Counted from the stretch's first letter, positions 9,001-16,520 are shown. The stretch: 19,413 nucleotides of DNA from JAAYCT01 sp964499575 (GCA_964499575.1 CAZCLK010000027.1:1-19413); one strand, 5' to 3'. Made by a program: numbers and translations. Notes: a model not told the origin generated them from the sequence alone.

Positions 9001-9243
9001 CTCTTTGGCAATAATTTCCGTGAGGCTTCTGGCGTTGAGCGGCTCGACATATGTGGTATCCGCAATTCCGGGATCGGTCATAATGGTCGCCGGGTTGGAG
9101 TTTACCAAGACAATTTGGTAACCCAATTGCCGGAGGGCTTTACAGGCCTGTGTTCCTGAGTAATCAAACTCGCACGCCTGTCCGATGATGATCGGTCCGG
9201 AACCAATGATCAGAACCTTATGAATATCGGGTAATTTGGGCAT
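6022..9243 (-). CDS. carB: Carbamoyl-phosphate synthase large subunit
   Basis: It makes carbamoyl phosphate from bicarbonate, ammonia (from CarA-bound glutamine) and two ATP, feeding arginine and pyrimidine synthesis. The 1073 residues match the family length and show the internal duplication: half 1 starts with KVLIIGSGPIIIGQ, with ATP-grasp motifs such as EINPRTSRSSALASK (298-312). Half 2 starts near residue 551 with KVMILGGGPNRIGQG and has EANPRASRTVPLVSK. The C-terminal MGS-like allosteric domain covers about 936-1073. I placed the start at the ATG at 9243 (MPKLPDIHKV), which has AGGAG upstream; the reading frame stays open to 9471, but that crosses the promoter. It forms a single-gene unit between two terminators. 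carA is not adjacent, which is unusual, so it must lie elsewhere. Its 3' end donated the relic at 4704-4772. Confidence 0.97.
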   Translation of the reverse strand: MPKLPDIHKVLIIGSGPIIIGQACEFDYSGTQACKALRQLGYQIVLVNSNPATIMTDPGIADTTYVEPLNARSLTEIIAKERPDAVLPNLGGQTALNLCSELSKTGVFEKYGVRVIGVQIDAIERGEDRIAFKETMNRLGIEMPRSKAAYSVEEAETIASELGYPVVIRPAYTMGGTGGGLVYNLEELNVIANRGIAASMVGQILVEESVLGWEELELEVVRDSKNQMITVCFIENIDAVGVHTGDSFCSAPMLTISPELQARLQEYSYRVVEAIEVIGGTNVQFAHDPKTGRVVIIEINPRTSRSSALASKATGFPIALISAMLAAGLTLDEIPYWREGTLDKYTPYGDYVVVKFARWAFEKFPGSIDKLGTQMRAVGEVMSIGKNYKEALQKAIRSLEIGRYGLGFAKDFNRKSLEELMAMMIEPTSERQFILYEALRKGADVEKLFELTHIKTYFIEQMKELVMLEEEILGYKGKVLPDELLVRAKKDGFSDRYLSLLLGTSEKQIREQRTALGVVEAWEAVPVSGVENAAYYYSTYNAPDHTTASDKPKVMILGGGPNRIGQGIEFDYCCVHAAFALRDMGYETVIVNCNPETVSTDYDTSDKLYFEPLTVEDVLSIYQKEKPLGVIVQFGGQTPLNIAAELEQAGVRILGTSQQTIDFAEDRDQFRKMMERLDIPMPESGMAVNTTEAVEIANRIGYPLMVRPSYVLGGRGMEIVRDEEMLIKYMGAAVGVTPERPILVDRFLNNATEAEADAIADGTDAFVPTVMEHIEYAGVHSGDSACVIPPVSIPPALVETIADYTRRIASEMKVVGLMNMQYAIADGVVYVLEANPRASRTVPLVSKVCNIAMARVATEIVMAVSEGRKYDMSQLVHRHIPHFGVKEAVLPFNMFPEVDPLLGPEMRSTGEVLGLDNSYELAYYKAQEATQSPLPSSGCVLISLNDKDKEAGLKAARELKAIGFSIRATHGTCVFLRENGVEAEEIKKLFEGRPNIADAIANREIQLIINTPRSKMSEFDDSYIRKIAIKNKIPYITTMTAALASAKGIRAFIENGYAESAVKSLQEYHAGIK

Positions 9244-9345
9244 AACGTCTCCTCTTGAAACGTGGTCGGTCACCGATCTTCCGGCTTCCTCCCGTCCGGT
9301 CATTATCCTCGCCGCGCCATCTTCGGCGGGCAACTTATCGAAAGA

Positions 9346-9374
9346 ATTGTAGCCTATTACCGGTAAAAATGCAA
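9346..9374 (-). promoter_or_regulatory. Putative carB promoter
   Basis: TTGCAT (9369-9374), 17 bases, TACAAT (9346-9351) on the minus strand, between the tuf terminator and carB. It implies a leader of about 95 bases. I found no clear attenuator or PyrR-type hairpin in it. Confidence 0.5.
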
Positions 9375-9422
9375 AGCAAAATTGCTTGTTTTTACCTGTT
9401 TTCGAAAACAACGCGGCGACAT

Positions 9423-9456
9423 AAAAAAACGTCCCGGATCTGCATCCGGGACGTTT
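9423..9456 (-). terminator. Rho-independent terminator of the str operon
   Basis: A perfect 13-bp stem (arms 9427-9439 and 9444-9456, loop of four) is followed on the minus strand by a run of seven T. It starts 22 bases after the tuf stop codon and ends the rpsL-rpsG-fusA-tuf unit. Confidence 0.95.
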
Positions 9457-9477
9457 ATACGATTGTAGCAACCGTTA

Positions 9478-10680
9478 TTACTCGATGATCGTCGAAACCG
9501 TTCCGGCTCCTACTGTACGGCCACCCTCACGGATAGCAAACTTCAGACCGGGCTCCATGGCGATCGAGGTGATCAGTTCAACAGAGATGGTGATGTGGTC
9601 GCCGGGCATGCACATCTCGGTGCCTTCCGGAAGGTGAGCCACACCGGTAACGTCCGTCGTACGGAAATAGAACTGAGGACGGTATCCGTTGAAGAAGGGC
9701 TTGTGACGTCCGCCTTCTTCGTTCGTCAGGACGTACACTTGGCCGGTGAACTTCGTATGCGGGGTGATCGAACCGGGCTTGGCGATAACCTGTCCGCGCT
9801 CGACCTGCTTGCGGTCGATACCGCGAAGAAGAATACCGATGTTGTCTCCGGCTTCCGCCTGATCCAGGATCTTACGGAACATTTCAACGCCCGTAACAAC
9901 CGTGTTCTTGGGCTCTTCCATAAGTCCGACGATCTGAGCGGCGTCTCCGACCTTGATGATACCGCGCTCGAGACGGCCGGTGGCAACCGTTCCGCGACCC
10001 GTGATGGTAAAGACATCTTCAACGGGAAGAAGGAAAGGAAGATCGGTCGGACGGGCAGGGGTAGCGATAAAGGAGTCGACGGCGTCCATCAGTTCGAGGA
10101 TGCACTTGTACTCCGGAGCGTTGGGATCCGTCGAGGTGGACTCGATGGCGTTGAGCGCGGAGCCCTTCACAATCGGCGTGTCGTCGCCGGGGAACTCGTA
10201 CTGATTCAAGAGGTCACGAATGTCCATCTCGACCAGCTCGATGAGTTCATCGTCGTCGACCATGTCGCACTTGTTCATGAACACTACGATATACGGAACA
10301 CCAACCTGACGGGCGAGCAGGATGTGCTCGCGGGTCTGAGGCATCGGGCCGTCGGAAGCGGAAACCACGAGGATCGCTCCGTCCATCTGCGCGGCTCCGG
10401 TGATCATGTTCTTGATGTAGTCGGCGTGGCCGGGGCAGTCGACGTGCGCATAGTGGCGAGCATCTGTCTGATACTCGACGTGGGCGGTGTTGATCGTGAT
10501 ACCGCGGGCTCTTTCCTCGGGGGCGCTGTCGATACTGCCGTAATCCTTGTACGTGGCTTTGCCGGAGAACGCCAAAACCTTTGTGATCGCGGCTGTAAGC
10601 GTCGTCTTGCCGTGGTCAACGTGGCCGATGGTGCCGATGTTGACATGCGGCTTATTTCTTTCAAATTTTGCCTTTCCCAT
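9478..10680 (-). CDS. tuf: Translation elongation factor Tu
   Basis: EF-Tu is the GTPase that carries aminoacyl-tRNA to the ribosomal A site. The 400-residue length is normal. The G domain shows GHVDHGKT (19-26), RGITIN (59-64), DCPGHADY (81-88), NKCD (136-139) and a SAL motif. Domains 2 and 3 follow, with EDVFTITGRGTVATGR and RPQFYFRTTDVTG. The C-terminal FAIREGGRTVGAG is conserved. The ATG at 10680 has AAGGAGG nine bases upstream. It is the last gene of the str operon, 135 bases after fusA, with a possible promoter of its own in that gap and a strong terminator behind it. Confidence 0.99.
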   Translation of the reverse strand: MGKAKFERNKPHVNIGTIGHVDHGKTTLTAAITKVLAFSGKATYKDYGSIDSAPEERARGITINTAHVEYQTDARHYAHVDCPGHADYIKNMITGAAQMDGAILVVSASDGPMPQTREHILLARQVGVPYIVVFMNKCDMVDDDELIELVEMDIRDLLNQYEFPGDDTPIVKGSALNAIESTSTDPNAPEYKCILELMDAVDSFIATPARPTDLPFLLPVEDVFTITGRGTVATGRLERGIIKVGDAAQIVGLMEEPKNTVVTGVEMFRKILDQAEAGDNIGILLRGIDRKQVERGQVIAKPGSITPHTKFTGQVYVLTNEEGGRHKPFFNGYRPQFYFRTTDVTGVAHLPEGTEMCMPGDHITISVELITSIAMEPGLKFAIREGGRTVGAGTVSTIIE

Positions 10681-10750
10681 TTGTATATTCCTCCTTATTC
10701 AGCTTCTGCTGATGTTAACTTAATTTCCCGCTCAGACGCCAGATGCATCC

Positions 10751-10778
10751 ATTTTACTATATTTGTCGATAATCGCAA
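10751..10778 (-). promoter_or_regulatory. Possible internal promoter for tuf
   Basis: TTGCGA (10773-10778), 16 bases, TAAAAT (10751-10756) on the minus strand, in the AT-rich fusA-tuf gap. It would allow extra EF-Tu synthesis beyond operon transcription, as is known for tuf in other bacteria. Match by eye only. Confidence 0.4.
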
Positions 10779-10815
10779 GATGCAAAAAACGCGGCGGATG
10801 ATTGTGGTTCGTTCT

Positions 10816-12882
10816 TTACTTTTTAAGAATCGTTTCCATGATGCTTTTCGGCAGTTCCGCAAAGTGTCCGACCTGCATGACAAAAGTTCCGCGGCCTTGG
10901 GTTGACGAACGAAGCACGGTCGCGTACCCGAACATATTGGAGAGCGGAACATCGGCCTGAACGGATTGAATTCCGTCCTCACCGTTAATCCCCTTGATGA
11001 TGCCGCGGCGGGCGTTCAATCCGCCGATCACATCCCCCATGTACTCCTCGGGCACTTCGATGTCTACGCGCATGATCGGTTCCAGAAGAACCGGATCCGC
11101 TTTCTTCATTCCTTCTTTAAAGCCCATCGATCCGGCGATCTTGAACGCCATTTCGGATGAGTCGACTTCATGGAAGGATCCGTCAACTACGGTCACCTTG
11201 ACATCCACGACAGGGTACCCGCCGAGTATGCCGCTGGTCATCGCGTCCTGAACACCGGCATCGATCGGAGCGATAAACTCCTTGGGGATCGATCCGCCGA
11301 TCGTCGCATTGACGAATTGGTAACCGGATCCCGGTTCAAGCGGTTCCAGGTCGAGAATGCAATGTCCGTACTGTCCGTGTCCGCCGGACTGACGAACAAA
11401 CCGGCCTTCGGCTCGAACAGGCTTACGGATGGTCTCTTTGTACGAGACCTGCGGAGCTCCGACGTTCGCCTCGACCTTAAACTCACGAAGCATACGGTCA
11501 ACGATAATGTCCAGATGGAGCTCGCCCATTCCGGCAATGATGGTCTGGCCGGTCTCTTGGTTCGTAAAGGTCCGAAAGGTCGGATCTTCTTCGGCCAACT
11601 TCTGAAGCGCCAGAATCATCTTCTCCTGAGAGGCTCTCGATTTCGGCTCGATTGCGACTTCGATAACCGGCTCGGGGAAATCCATAGACTCCAGAATGAT
11701 GGGGCTTTTCTCGTCGCAGAGCGTGTCACCGGTTGTGGTGTCTTTGAGACCGACGGCCGCCGCGATATCCCCGGAATAAACCTTCTCGATCTCCTCACGG
11801 TGATTGGCGTGCATCTGCAAAATGCGGCCGATGCGTTCTTTCTTGCCCTTGGTCGCGTTGTACACGTAGGATCCGGAATCCAAAATTCCGGAATAGACAC
11901 GAAAGAAGCAGAGTTTACCGACAAACGGATCCGTCATGATTTTAAACGCCAGTGCAGAGAAGGCTTCACTGTCCGAAGACGGACGGGTGTCCTCCTGTTC
12001 CGTCAGGGGATTGATTCCGGTGATTGCCGGAACATCCGTCGGTGCGGGCATGTAATCGACAACGGCATCCAGCATCATCTGTACGCCTTTGTTCTTATAG
12101 GCGGAGCCGCATATAACCGGAGTCAGTTTGCAGGCGATGACGGCGCGACGCAATGCGGCCTTCAGTTCCGGGACCGAGATCTCCTCGCCCTCCAGAAACT
12201 TCATCGTCAATTCCTCATCCGACTCGGCAATCGCCTCGACCATCTCGGCGCGCTTTGTTTGTGCAAGATCCAGCATATCGGCAGGGACATCCCGCTCTTC
12301 GAAAAGCGATCCGTCGTCGCTGATATAAACCTCAGCCTTCATCGTCATTAAATCGACGATGCCCTTGAAGTTCTCCTCTGCTCCGATCGGGATCTGTAAA
12401 GCAATCGGCGTGGCTCTCAGGCGATCCCGGATCATCTGAACGACGCGGAAAAAGTCCGCGCCCATGATGTCCATCTTGTTGACGAACGCCATGCGCGGAA
12501 CCCCGTAATGGTCCGCTTGTCTCCAAACGGTTTCCGTCTGAGGCTCGACGCCGCCTTTGGCCGAGAGAAGCGTAACGGCACCATCCAACACGCGCAACGA
12601 ACGCTCGACTTCAACGGTGAAATCAACGTGTCCGGGGGTGTCGATGATGTTGATACGGTGTCCCTTCCATTGGGCGGTGGTCGCGGCGGAGGTAATCGTG
12701 ATTCCCCGCTCCTGCTCCTGCTCCATCCAGTCCATCGTTGCGGCGCCCTCGTGTACTTCGCCGACTTTTCTGATCTTGCCGGTGAAGAACAGGATACGTT
12801 CGGTCGTCGTGGTTTTACCCGCGTCGATGTGCGCCATGATACCGATGTTTCTGGTGTTCTCCAAAGAAAATTCTCTGGCCAT
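10816..12882 (-). CDS. fusA: Translation elongation factor G
   Basis: EF-G is the GTPase that drives translocation of tRNA and mRNA and helps recycle ribosomes. The 688 residues match the family. Motifs are AHIDAGKT (17-24), the switch I region with RGITITSAA (59-67), DTPGHVDF (81-88) and NKMD (135-138), followed by domains II-V, including GGHGQYGH in domain IV and RRGIIKGING near the end. The ATG at 12882 has AAGGAG upstream at a slightly long distance (11 bases). It lies 28 bases after rpsG, so co-transcription with rpsL and rpsG is expected. Confidence 0.99.
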   Translation of the reverse strand: MAREFSLENTRNIGIMAHIDAGKTTTTERILFFTGKIRKVGEVHEGAATMDWMEQEQERGITITSAATTAQWKGHRINIIDTPGHVDFTVEVERSLRVLDGAVTLLSAKGGVEPQTETVWRQADHYGVPRMAFVNKMDIMGADFFRVVQMIRDRLRATPIALQIPIGAEENFKGIVDLMTMKAEVYISDDGSLFEERDVPADMLDLAQTKRAEMVEAIAESDEELTMKFLEGEEISVPELKAALRRAVIACKLTPVICGSAYKNKGVQMMLDAVVDYMPAPTDVPAITGINPLTEQEDTRPSSDSEAFSALAFKIMTDPFVGKLCFFRVYSGILDSGSYVYNATKGKKERIGRILQMHANHREEIEKVYSGDIAAAVGLKDTTTGDTLCDEKSPIILESMDFPEPVIEVAIEPKSRASQEKMILALQKLAEEDPTFRTFTNQETGQTIIAGMGELHLDIIVDRMLREFKVEANVGAPQVSYKETIRKPVRAEGRFVRQSGGHGQYGHCILDLEPLEPGSGYQFVNATIGGSIPKEFIAPIDAGVQDAMTSGILGGYPVVDVKVTVVDGSFHEVDSSEMAFKIAGSMGFKEGMKKADPVLLEPIMRVDIEVPEEYMGDVIGGLNARRGIIKGINGEDGIQSVQADVPLSNMFGYATVLRSSTQGRGTFVMQVGHFAELPKSIMETILKK

Positions 12883-12910
12883 TGGTTCTTTTGCTCCTTA
12901 CTGTCCTAAA

Positions 12911-13381
12911 CTACCATCTGTAATGGGCAAACGCGCGGTTGGCGTCCGCCATCTTGTGTATGTCTTCCTTCTTCTTGTATGCGCCGCCGTTGTTGTTCGT
13001 GGCGTCCAGCAGTTCGTTAGCGAGTCGCTCACTCATCGTGCGCTCGTTGCGCTTTCTCGAATACAGAACAATCCACCGAAGGCCTAATGTCAGGCGTCTT
13101 GCGGGACGAACCTCAATCGGCACCTGATAGTTGGCTCCGCCGACGCGTCTGGCCTTCACTTCCAAAACGGGCATAACATTTTCCAGAGCCTGCAGAAAAA
13201 CTTCCAGCGGCTCCTTGCCCGAACGCTCTTTGATGATATCGAAGGCGTCGTAGCAAATTTTCTGGGCCACTCCCTTTTTTCCGTCCAGCATGATGTTGTT
13301 GATGAGCTTCGTCACGCGTACATCATTATAAAGCGGATCGGGGAGCACTTCTCTTTGTGGGACATTGCCTCTTCTTGGCAC
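12911..13381 (-). CDS. rpsG: 30S ribosomal protein S7
   Basis: S7 nucleates assembly of the 30S head and contacts the E-site tRNA and mRNA. The 156 residues match the usual length, starting PRRGNVPQREVLPDP and ending with AHYRW. The start is GTG at 13381, supported by GGAGG eight bases upstream; no ATG fits. It is the second gene of the str operon, 151 bases after rpsL, and that spacer can form a small hairpin (13466-13483). Confidence 0.99.
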   Translation of the reverse strand: MPRRGNVPQREVLPDPLYNDVRVTKLINNIMLDGKKGVAQKICYDAFDIIKERSGKEPLEVFLQALENVMPVLEVKARRVGGANYQVPIEVRPARRLTLGLRWIVLYSRKRNERTMSERLANELLDATNNNGGAYKKKEDIHKMADANRAFAHYRW

Positions 13382-13465
13382 TTGTCTTCCCTCCTCTCAT
13401 GATTATCAGATCTTTCTGAAATCACAGGTACTCACGTTTGGACCGTGTCGCGCCAGTCGCAATGT

Positions 13466-13483
13466 CCGATTCCGGGAATCCGG
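13466..13483 (-). other. Hairpin in the rpsL-rpsG spacer
   Basis: On the minus strand GATTCC and GGAATC form a stem with CC/GG outside a one-base bulge. No T tract follows, so it is not a terminator. In E. coli the S7 autoregulatory site lies in the same spacer; a similar role here is only a guess. Confidence 0.3.
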
Positions 13484-13532
13484 TATTGAGACAGTGTACT
13501 GACAACTAGTGTGTCCAACCACAGGAATGCTC

Positions 13533-13961
13533 TTACTTCTTGACCTTTCCGGCCTTCGGTCTCTTGGCACCGTATTTGGAACGGCCCTGAAGACGATTGG
13601 CAACACCTGCAGTATCCAGAGTTCCTCTGATGACGTGATAGCGAACACCCGGGAGATCCCGAACACGTCCGCCGCGGATCAAAACAACCGAGTGTTCCTG
13701 CAGGTTATGTCCGATTCCCGGAATATACGCATACACTTCATACATGTTTGTGAGTCGTACTCTGGCGACCTTGCGCAAAGCCGAATTCGGCTTCTTGGGG
13801 GTCACCGTCTTTACGACCGTACACACGCCGCGCTTCTGCGGAGAGCTTTTATCGGTCTCCTGCTTGTGCAGTGTATTCATTCCGGTCTGGAGTGCCGGGG
13901 CCTTGGACTTAAAAGTCTTCGAAGCTCTTCCGGAATTAACCAACTGGTTGAACGTAGGCAT
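13533..13961 (-). CDS. rpsL: 30S ribosomal protein S12
   Basis: S12 sits at the decoding centre and controls tRNA selection accuracy. The 142 residues include the insertion before PQKRGVC that Bacilli and Clostridia have and E. coli lacks. TPKKPNSALRK (54-64) keeps the lysine pair equivalent to E. coli K43, but RGGRVRDLPG has Arg101 where most bacteria have Lys (E. coli K88). The start at 13961 (MPTFNQLV) has GGAGG seven bases upstream; an in-frame ATG at 13979 overlaps that site. It is the first gene of the str operon, with a promoter at 14076-14104 and a leader of about 105 bases. Confidence 0.98.
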   Translation of the reverse strand: MPTFNQLVNSGRASKTFKSKAPALQTGMNTLHKQETDKSSPQKRGVCTVVKTVTPKKPNSALRKVARVRLTNMYEVYAYIPGIGHNLQEHSVVLIRGGRVRDLPGVRYHVIRGTLDTAGVANRLQGRSKYGAKRPKAGKVKK

Positions 13962-14018
13962 CAATACACCTCCTTTCAAAAAATAATCCTTCTTCGGGGG
14001 CGCTCGCCTCCTTGTTTA

Positions 14019-14070
14019 TCGCGAAAAAACCGCGACAGCAAGGCAAGACGCCCGTTCCCGAAGTTCGGGC
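14019..14070 (-). other. Structured leader of the str operon
   Basis: Two small inverted repeats lie between the promoter and rpsL: GCCCG/CGGGC at 14050-14070 (with an alternative CCCGAA/TTCGGG pairing inside it) and TCGCG/CGCGA at 14019-14035 around a run of T on the minus strand. An orphan AAGGAGG lies downstream of them, without a start codon. They might act in r-protein feedback or attenuation; this is inference. Confidence 0.3.
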
Positions 14071-14075
14071 AACTT

Positions 14076-14104
14076 AGTATATCACCGGATTTAGCATATG
14101 TAAA
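14076..14104 (-). promoter_or_regulatory. Promoter of the str operon
   Basis: TTTACA (14099-14104), 17 bases, TATACT (14076-14081) on the minus strand, with TGA before the -10 box. This is one of the best promoter matches in the window and lies about 115 bases before rpsL. It makes the operon independent of the hydrogenase genes upstream. Confidence 0.7.
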
Positions 14105-14177
14105 CGATGAAAAGAAGAAAATAATACTGGACAAATGACGAAGATCAGCCTTGATCCGCGTCGTGATTGATGCTTAT

Positions 14178-14717
14178 TTACTCCTGAGCCTGAGCGCTTT
14201 CGTTACGGAGCTGGTTCAGGATCTCGGGAATCTTCGTCGGGGTGACCCGGCTGTATACCTTTCCGTTAATCGTCATGACGGGCGCCAACGCACACACTCC
14301 GAGGCATCGGGACTGCTCCAGCGTGAAGAAGCCGTCTCCGGTCGTTTCGCCGATCTCGATACCGAGCTGGGACTGGATCGCCTCCAGAATTTTATCCGCG
14401 CCTTTTACAAAACAGGCGGTTCCCATACAAACGGATATCGTGTATTTGCCCTTCGGTGTCAGGCGGAAAAAGTGATAAAACGAAGCCACGCCGCTCACGA
14501 CGGAGGTCGGTACCTGTAGGCGCTGCGCCACGTCGTCGAGGATCGGACGGGGAAGATAACCGTAATGCAGCTGGACCTTATGTAAAACGGCAATCAACTG
14601 GCTTTCGGGCTTCTCGCCGTTTTTGCATTTTTCGATGAAATCGGTGATTTCCAAAGGCAGGGGCGCAACCTCCTGCATCCCGCAACTCGAGCATGAGCAA
14701 TTCTCGTTGTTTCCCAT
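14178..14717 (-). CDS. hydC: NuoE-like [2Fe-2S] subunit of [FeFe] hydrogenase
   Basis: This 179-residue subunit passes electrons between the flavin subunit and the rest of the hydrogenase complex in the cytoplasm. The NuoE fold begins with a helical part (LHKVQLHYGYLP at 45-56, VASFYHFF at 77-84) and continues as a thioredoxin-like [2Fe-2S] domain with Cys97, Cys102, Cys138 and Cys142 (CMGTAC, CLGVC). An extra N-terminal Cys cluster (Cys7, Cys9, Cys12 in CSCSSC) lies outside the conserved domain. Its ATG directly follows the hydA stop, with a GGGGG-type ribosome binding site inside hydA, so translation is probably coupled. It is the last gene of the hyd operon; no clear terminator follows. 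The names hndA or nuoE-like would also apply. Confidence 0.93.
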   Translation of the reverse strand: MGNNENCSCSSCGMQEVAPLPLEITDFIEKCKNGEKPESQLIAVLHKVQLHYGYLPRPILDDVAQRLQVPTSVVSGVASFYHFFRLTPKGKYTISVCMGTACFVKGADKILEAIQSQLGIEIGETTGDGFFTLEQSRCLGVCALAPVMTINGKVYSRVTPTKIPEILNQLRNESAQAQE

Positions 14718-16520
14718 TTACTTGATCCCCCTTGGTTCTTGAGGCTGATACGACGTATGCAGGAGCTCGTGCGCGATCCCGCTTCCCGGATGCTGCAGGA
14801 ACTGCTGATACAGTTGCTGAATATACGGATTTTCGTGTGATTTCCGGATTTTTTTCTCGGCGTCAATCTTGTACAGCGATGCGGCACGTTTCTCCAGGAC
14901 CTCATGATTGAGCACGTAACGTCCGTCGGCCGGATACGGCTGGCCGCCGCCGCCGATGCATCCGCCGGGACACGCCATCAGTTCAATCAAATGATATTGC
15001 TTTTCGCCGGATTTGATCTTTTCGAGGATCTTCTTGGCGTTATTCAGTCCGTTCACGACCGCGATATTGACTTCGACACCCGCGATTTCGATGGAGGCTT
15101 CCTTATATCCCGTTACGGCACGTACGTTATAGAAATTGAGGTCATCCAAAGGCTTGCCGGTGATCTTTTCCGCAGCGGTACGAAGAGCGGCTTCCATGAC
15201 GCCTCCCGTCGTTCCGAAAATATCGGCGGCTCCGGTGGAGCTTCCGAGCGGATTGTCAAAATCCTCTTCGTGCAATTGCATGAAGTCGATACCGTACGCC
15301 TTGATCATCCAGACCAGCTCACGGGTGGTGAGAACCGCGTTCGTTGCCGGAGTTCCGTCCGGGGTACATTGCTCGGGGCGGCGCATTTCATATTTTTTGG
15401 CGGTACAGGGCATGATCGCTACAACGTAGATATCCTTGGGATCGATCCCGATCTTGCGCGCATAAAAGGTCTTCAAGATGATCGACTGCATACTCATCGG
15501 CGAGCGGCACGAAGACATATGCGGAATCATTTCGGGATAGAAATGCTCCATGAAGCTGACCCATCCCGGCGAGCATGAAGTGAACATCGGCAGGACTTGC
15601 GGATGCGTCGAATGCCCGTCTTCTTTGGACCCGCTCGGGAGAATTCCGTTAGCTTTCAACCTGCCGATAAATTCTTCCGACTCCTCGACGATCGTCAGGT
15701 CCGCACCGAAGTTCGTGTCAAATACCGCGTCAAAGCCGAGGCGGCGCAACGCGGTAACGATGCGTCCGGTCTGTGCGGTACCCGGCTCCTGGCCGAAACC
15801 TTCTCCGATGGTCGCGCGAATGGACGGGGCAATCTGTGCGACGACATGTTTCTTCGGGTCGGCAAGAGCCGCCCAGACCTCGTCGGTCGCGCTCTTTTCG
15901 AGAAAGGCCGCGGTCGGGCAAACATTGATGCACTGTCCGCAGTTAATGCAAACCGAATCTTTCATCGCGACCAGGTGTGCCGGACCGACGACTGTTTTCA
16001 CGCCGCGGCTCATCTGTCCGAGATTCGTGACGCCCTGGACCTCGGCACACACGCGAATGCAACGGTGACATAAAATACACTTGTCGGAATTCCGAACCAC
16101 CGAAAAACTTGAGTTGTCCAATTCAAAGTGTTTTCTTTCCCCGGCGAAAAGGCGTTCGCGCACGCCGAGGGAGTACGCAAGATCCTGAAGCTCGCAATTT
16201 CCGTCGCGCTCGCAGGTCTGGCAGTCCATCGGGTGATTGTCGAGAATTAATTCGGTCAGATCGCGGCGGGCCTGACGGATCGCCGGTGAATTTGTCTTGA
16301 CCTTCATTCCTTCCGTGACCTTCGTGGAGCAGGCGGTCTGGTAATTTTTGAATCCGTCCACCTCAACGATGCAAATACGGCAGGCGCCCTCAATTCCGAG
16401 GTCCGGAACGTAACAAAGTCGCGGTATGTAAACGCCGATGGTCTCGGCCGCTTTCATTATCGTCGTTCCCTCCGGAACGGACAGCGGATTATCATCGATG
16501 GTCAGGTTAATGTTTTTCAT
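14718..16520 (-). CDS. hydA: [FeFe] hydrogenase catalytic subunit
   Basis: It interconverts protons and H2 at the H-cluster. The 600 residues contain, in order: a NuoG-like [2Fe-2S] domain (Cys36, 47, 50, 64), a His-Cys [4Fe-4S] site (His96, Cys100, 103, 109), a two-cluster ferredoxin domain (Cys148/151/154/158 and 191/194/197/201) and the H-cluster domain. The latter has TSCSPGW (314-320), MPCTAKK (370-376) and ELMACPGGCIGGGGQP (513-528), then the short C-terminal domain with NPYIQQLY and HELLHTSY. The first motif has Ser317 where well-studied enzymes have TSCC. The ATG at 16520 has GAGGA six bases upstream. The gene lies 23 bases after hydB and touches hydC, forming a HydABC-type NADH-linked, probably electron-bifurcating, complex. 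Maturases HydEFG are not in the window. Confidence 0.96.
   Translation of the reverse strand: MKNINLTIDDNPLSVPEGTTIMKAAETIGVYIPRLCYVPDLGIEGACRICIVEVDGFKNYQTACSTKVTEGMKVKTNSPAIRQARRDLTELILDNHPMDCQTCERDGNCELQDLAYSLGVRERLFAGERKHFELDNSSFSVVRNSDKCILCHRCIRVCAEVQGVTNLGQMSRGVKTVVGPAHLVAMKDSVCINCGQCINVCPTAAFLEKSATDEVWAALADPKKHVVAQIAPSIRATIGEGFGQEPGTAQTGRIVTALRRLGFDAVFDTNFGADLTIVEESEEFIGRLKANGILPSGSKEDGHSTHPQVLPMFTSCSPGWVSFMEHFYPEMIPHMSSCRSPMSMQSIILKTFYARKIGIDPKDIYVVAIMPCTAKKYEMRRPEQCTPDGTPATNAVLTTRELVWMIKAYGIDFMQLHEEDFDNPLGSSTGAADIFGTTGGVMEAALRTAAEKITGKPLDDLNFYNVRAVTGYKEASIEIAGVEVNIAVVNGLNNAKKILEKIKSGEKQYHLIELMACPGGCIGGGGQPYPADGRYVLNHEVLEKRAASLYKIDAEKKIRKSHENPYIQQLYQQFLQHPGSGIAHELLHTSYQPQEPRGIK

Noticed and set aside
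9244..9471. N-terminal extension of CarB
   Set aside because: The family start is MPKL at 9243 with its own ribosome binding site; the extension crosses the promoter and the tuf terminator.
9595..10905. Long plus-strand ORF antisense to tuf (436 codons)
   Set aside because: A mirror of strong codon bias in tuf; no ribosome binding site and no recognisable domain. The same holds for 11170-12351 over fusA and 14904-15578 over hydA.
14140..14160. Hairpin after hydC (GATCA/TGATC)
   Set aside because: A five-base stem with no T tract; not convincing as a terminator.
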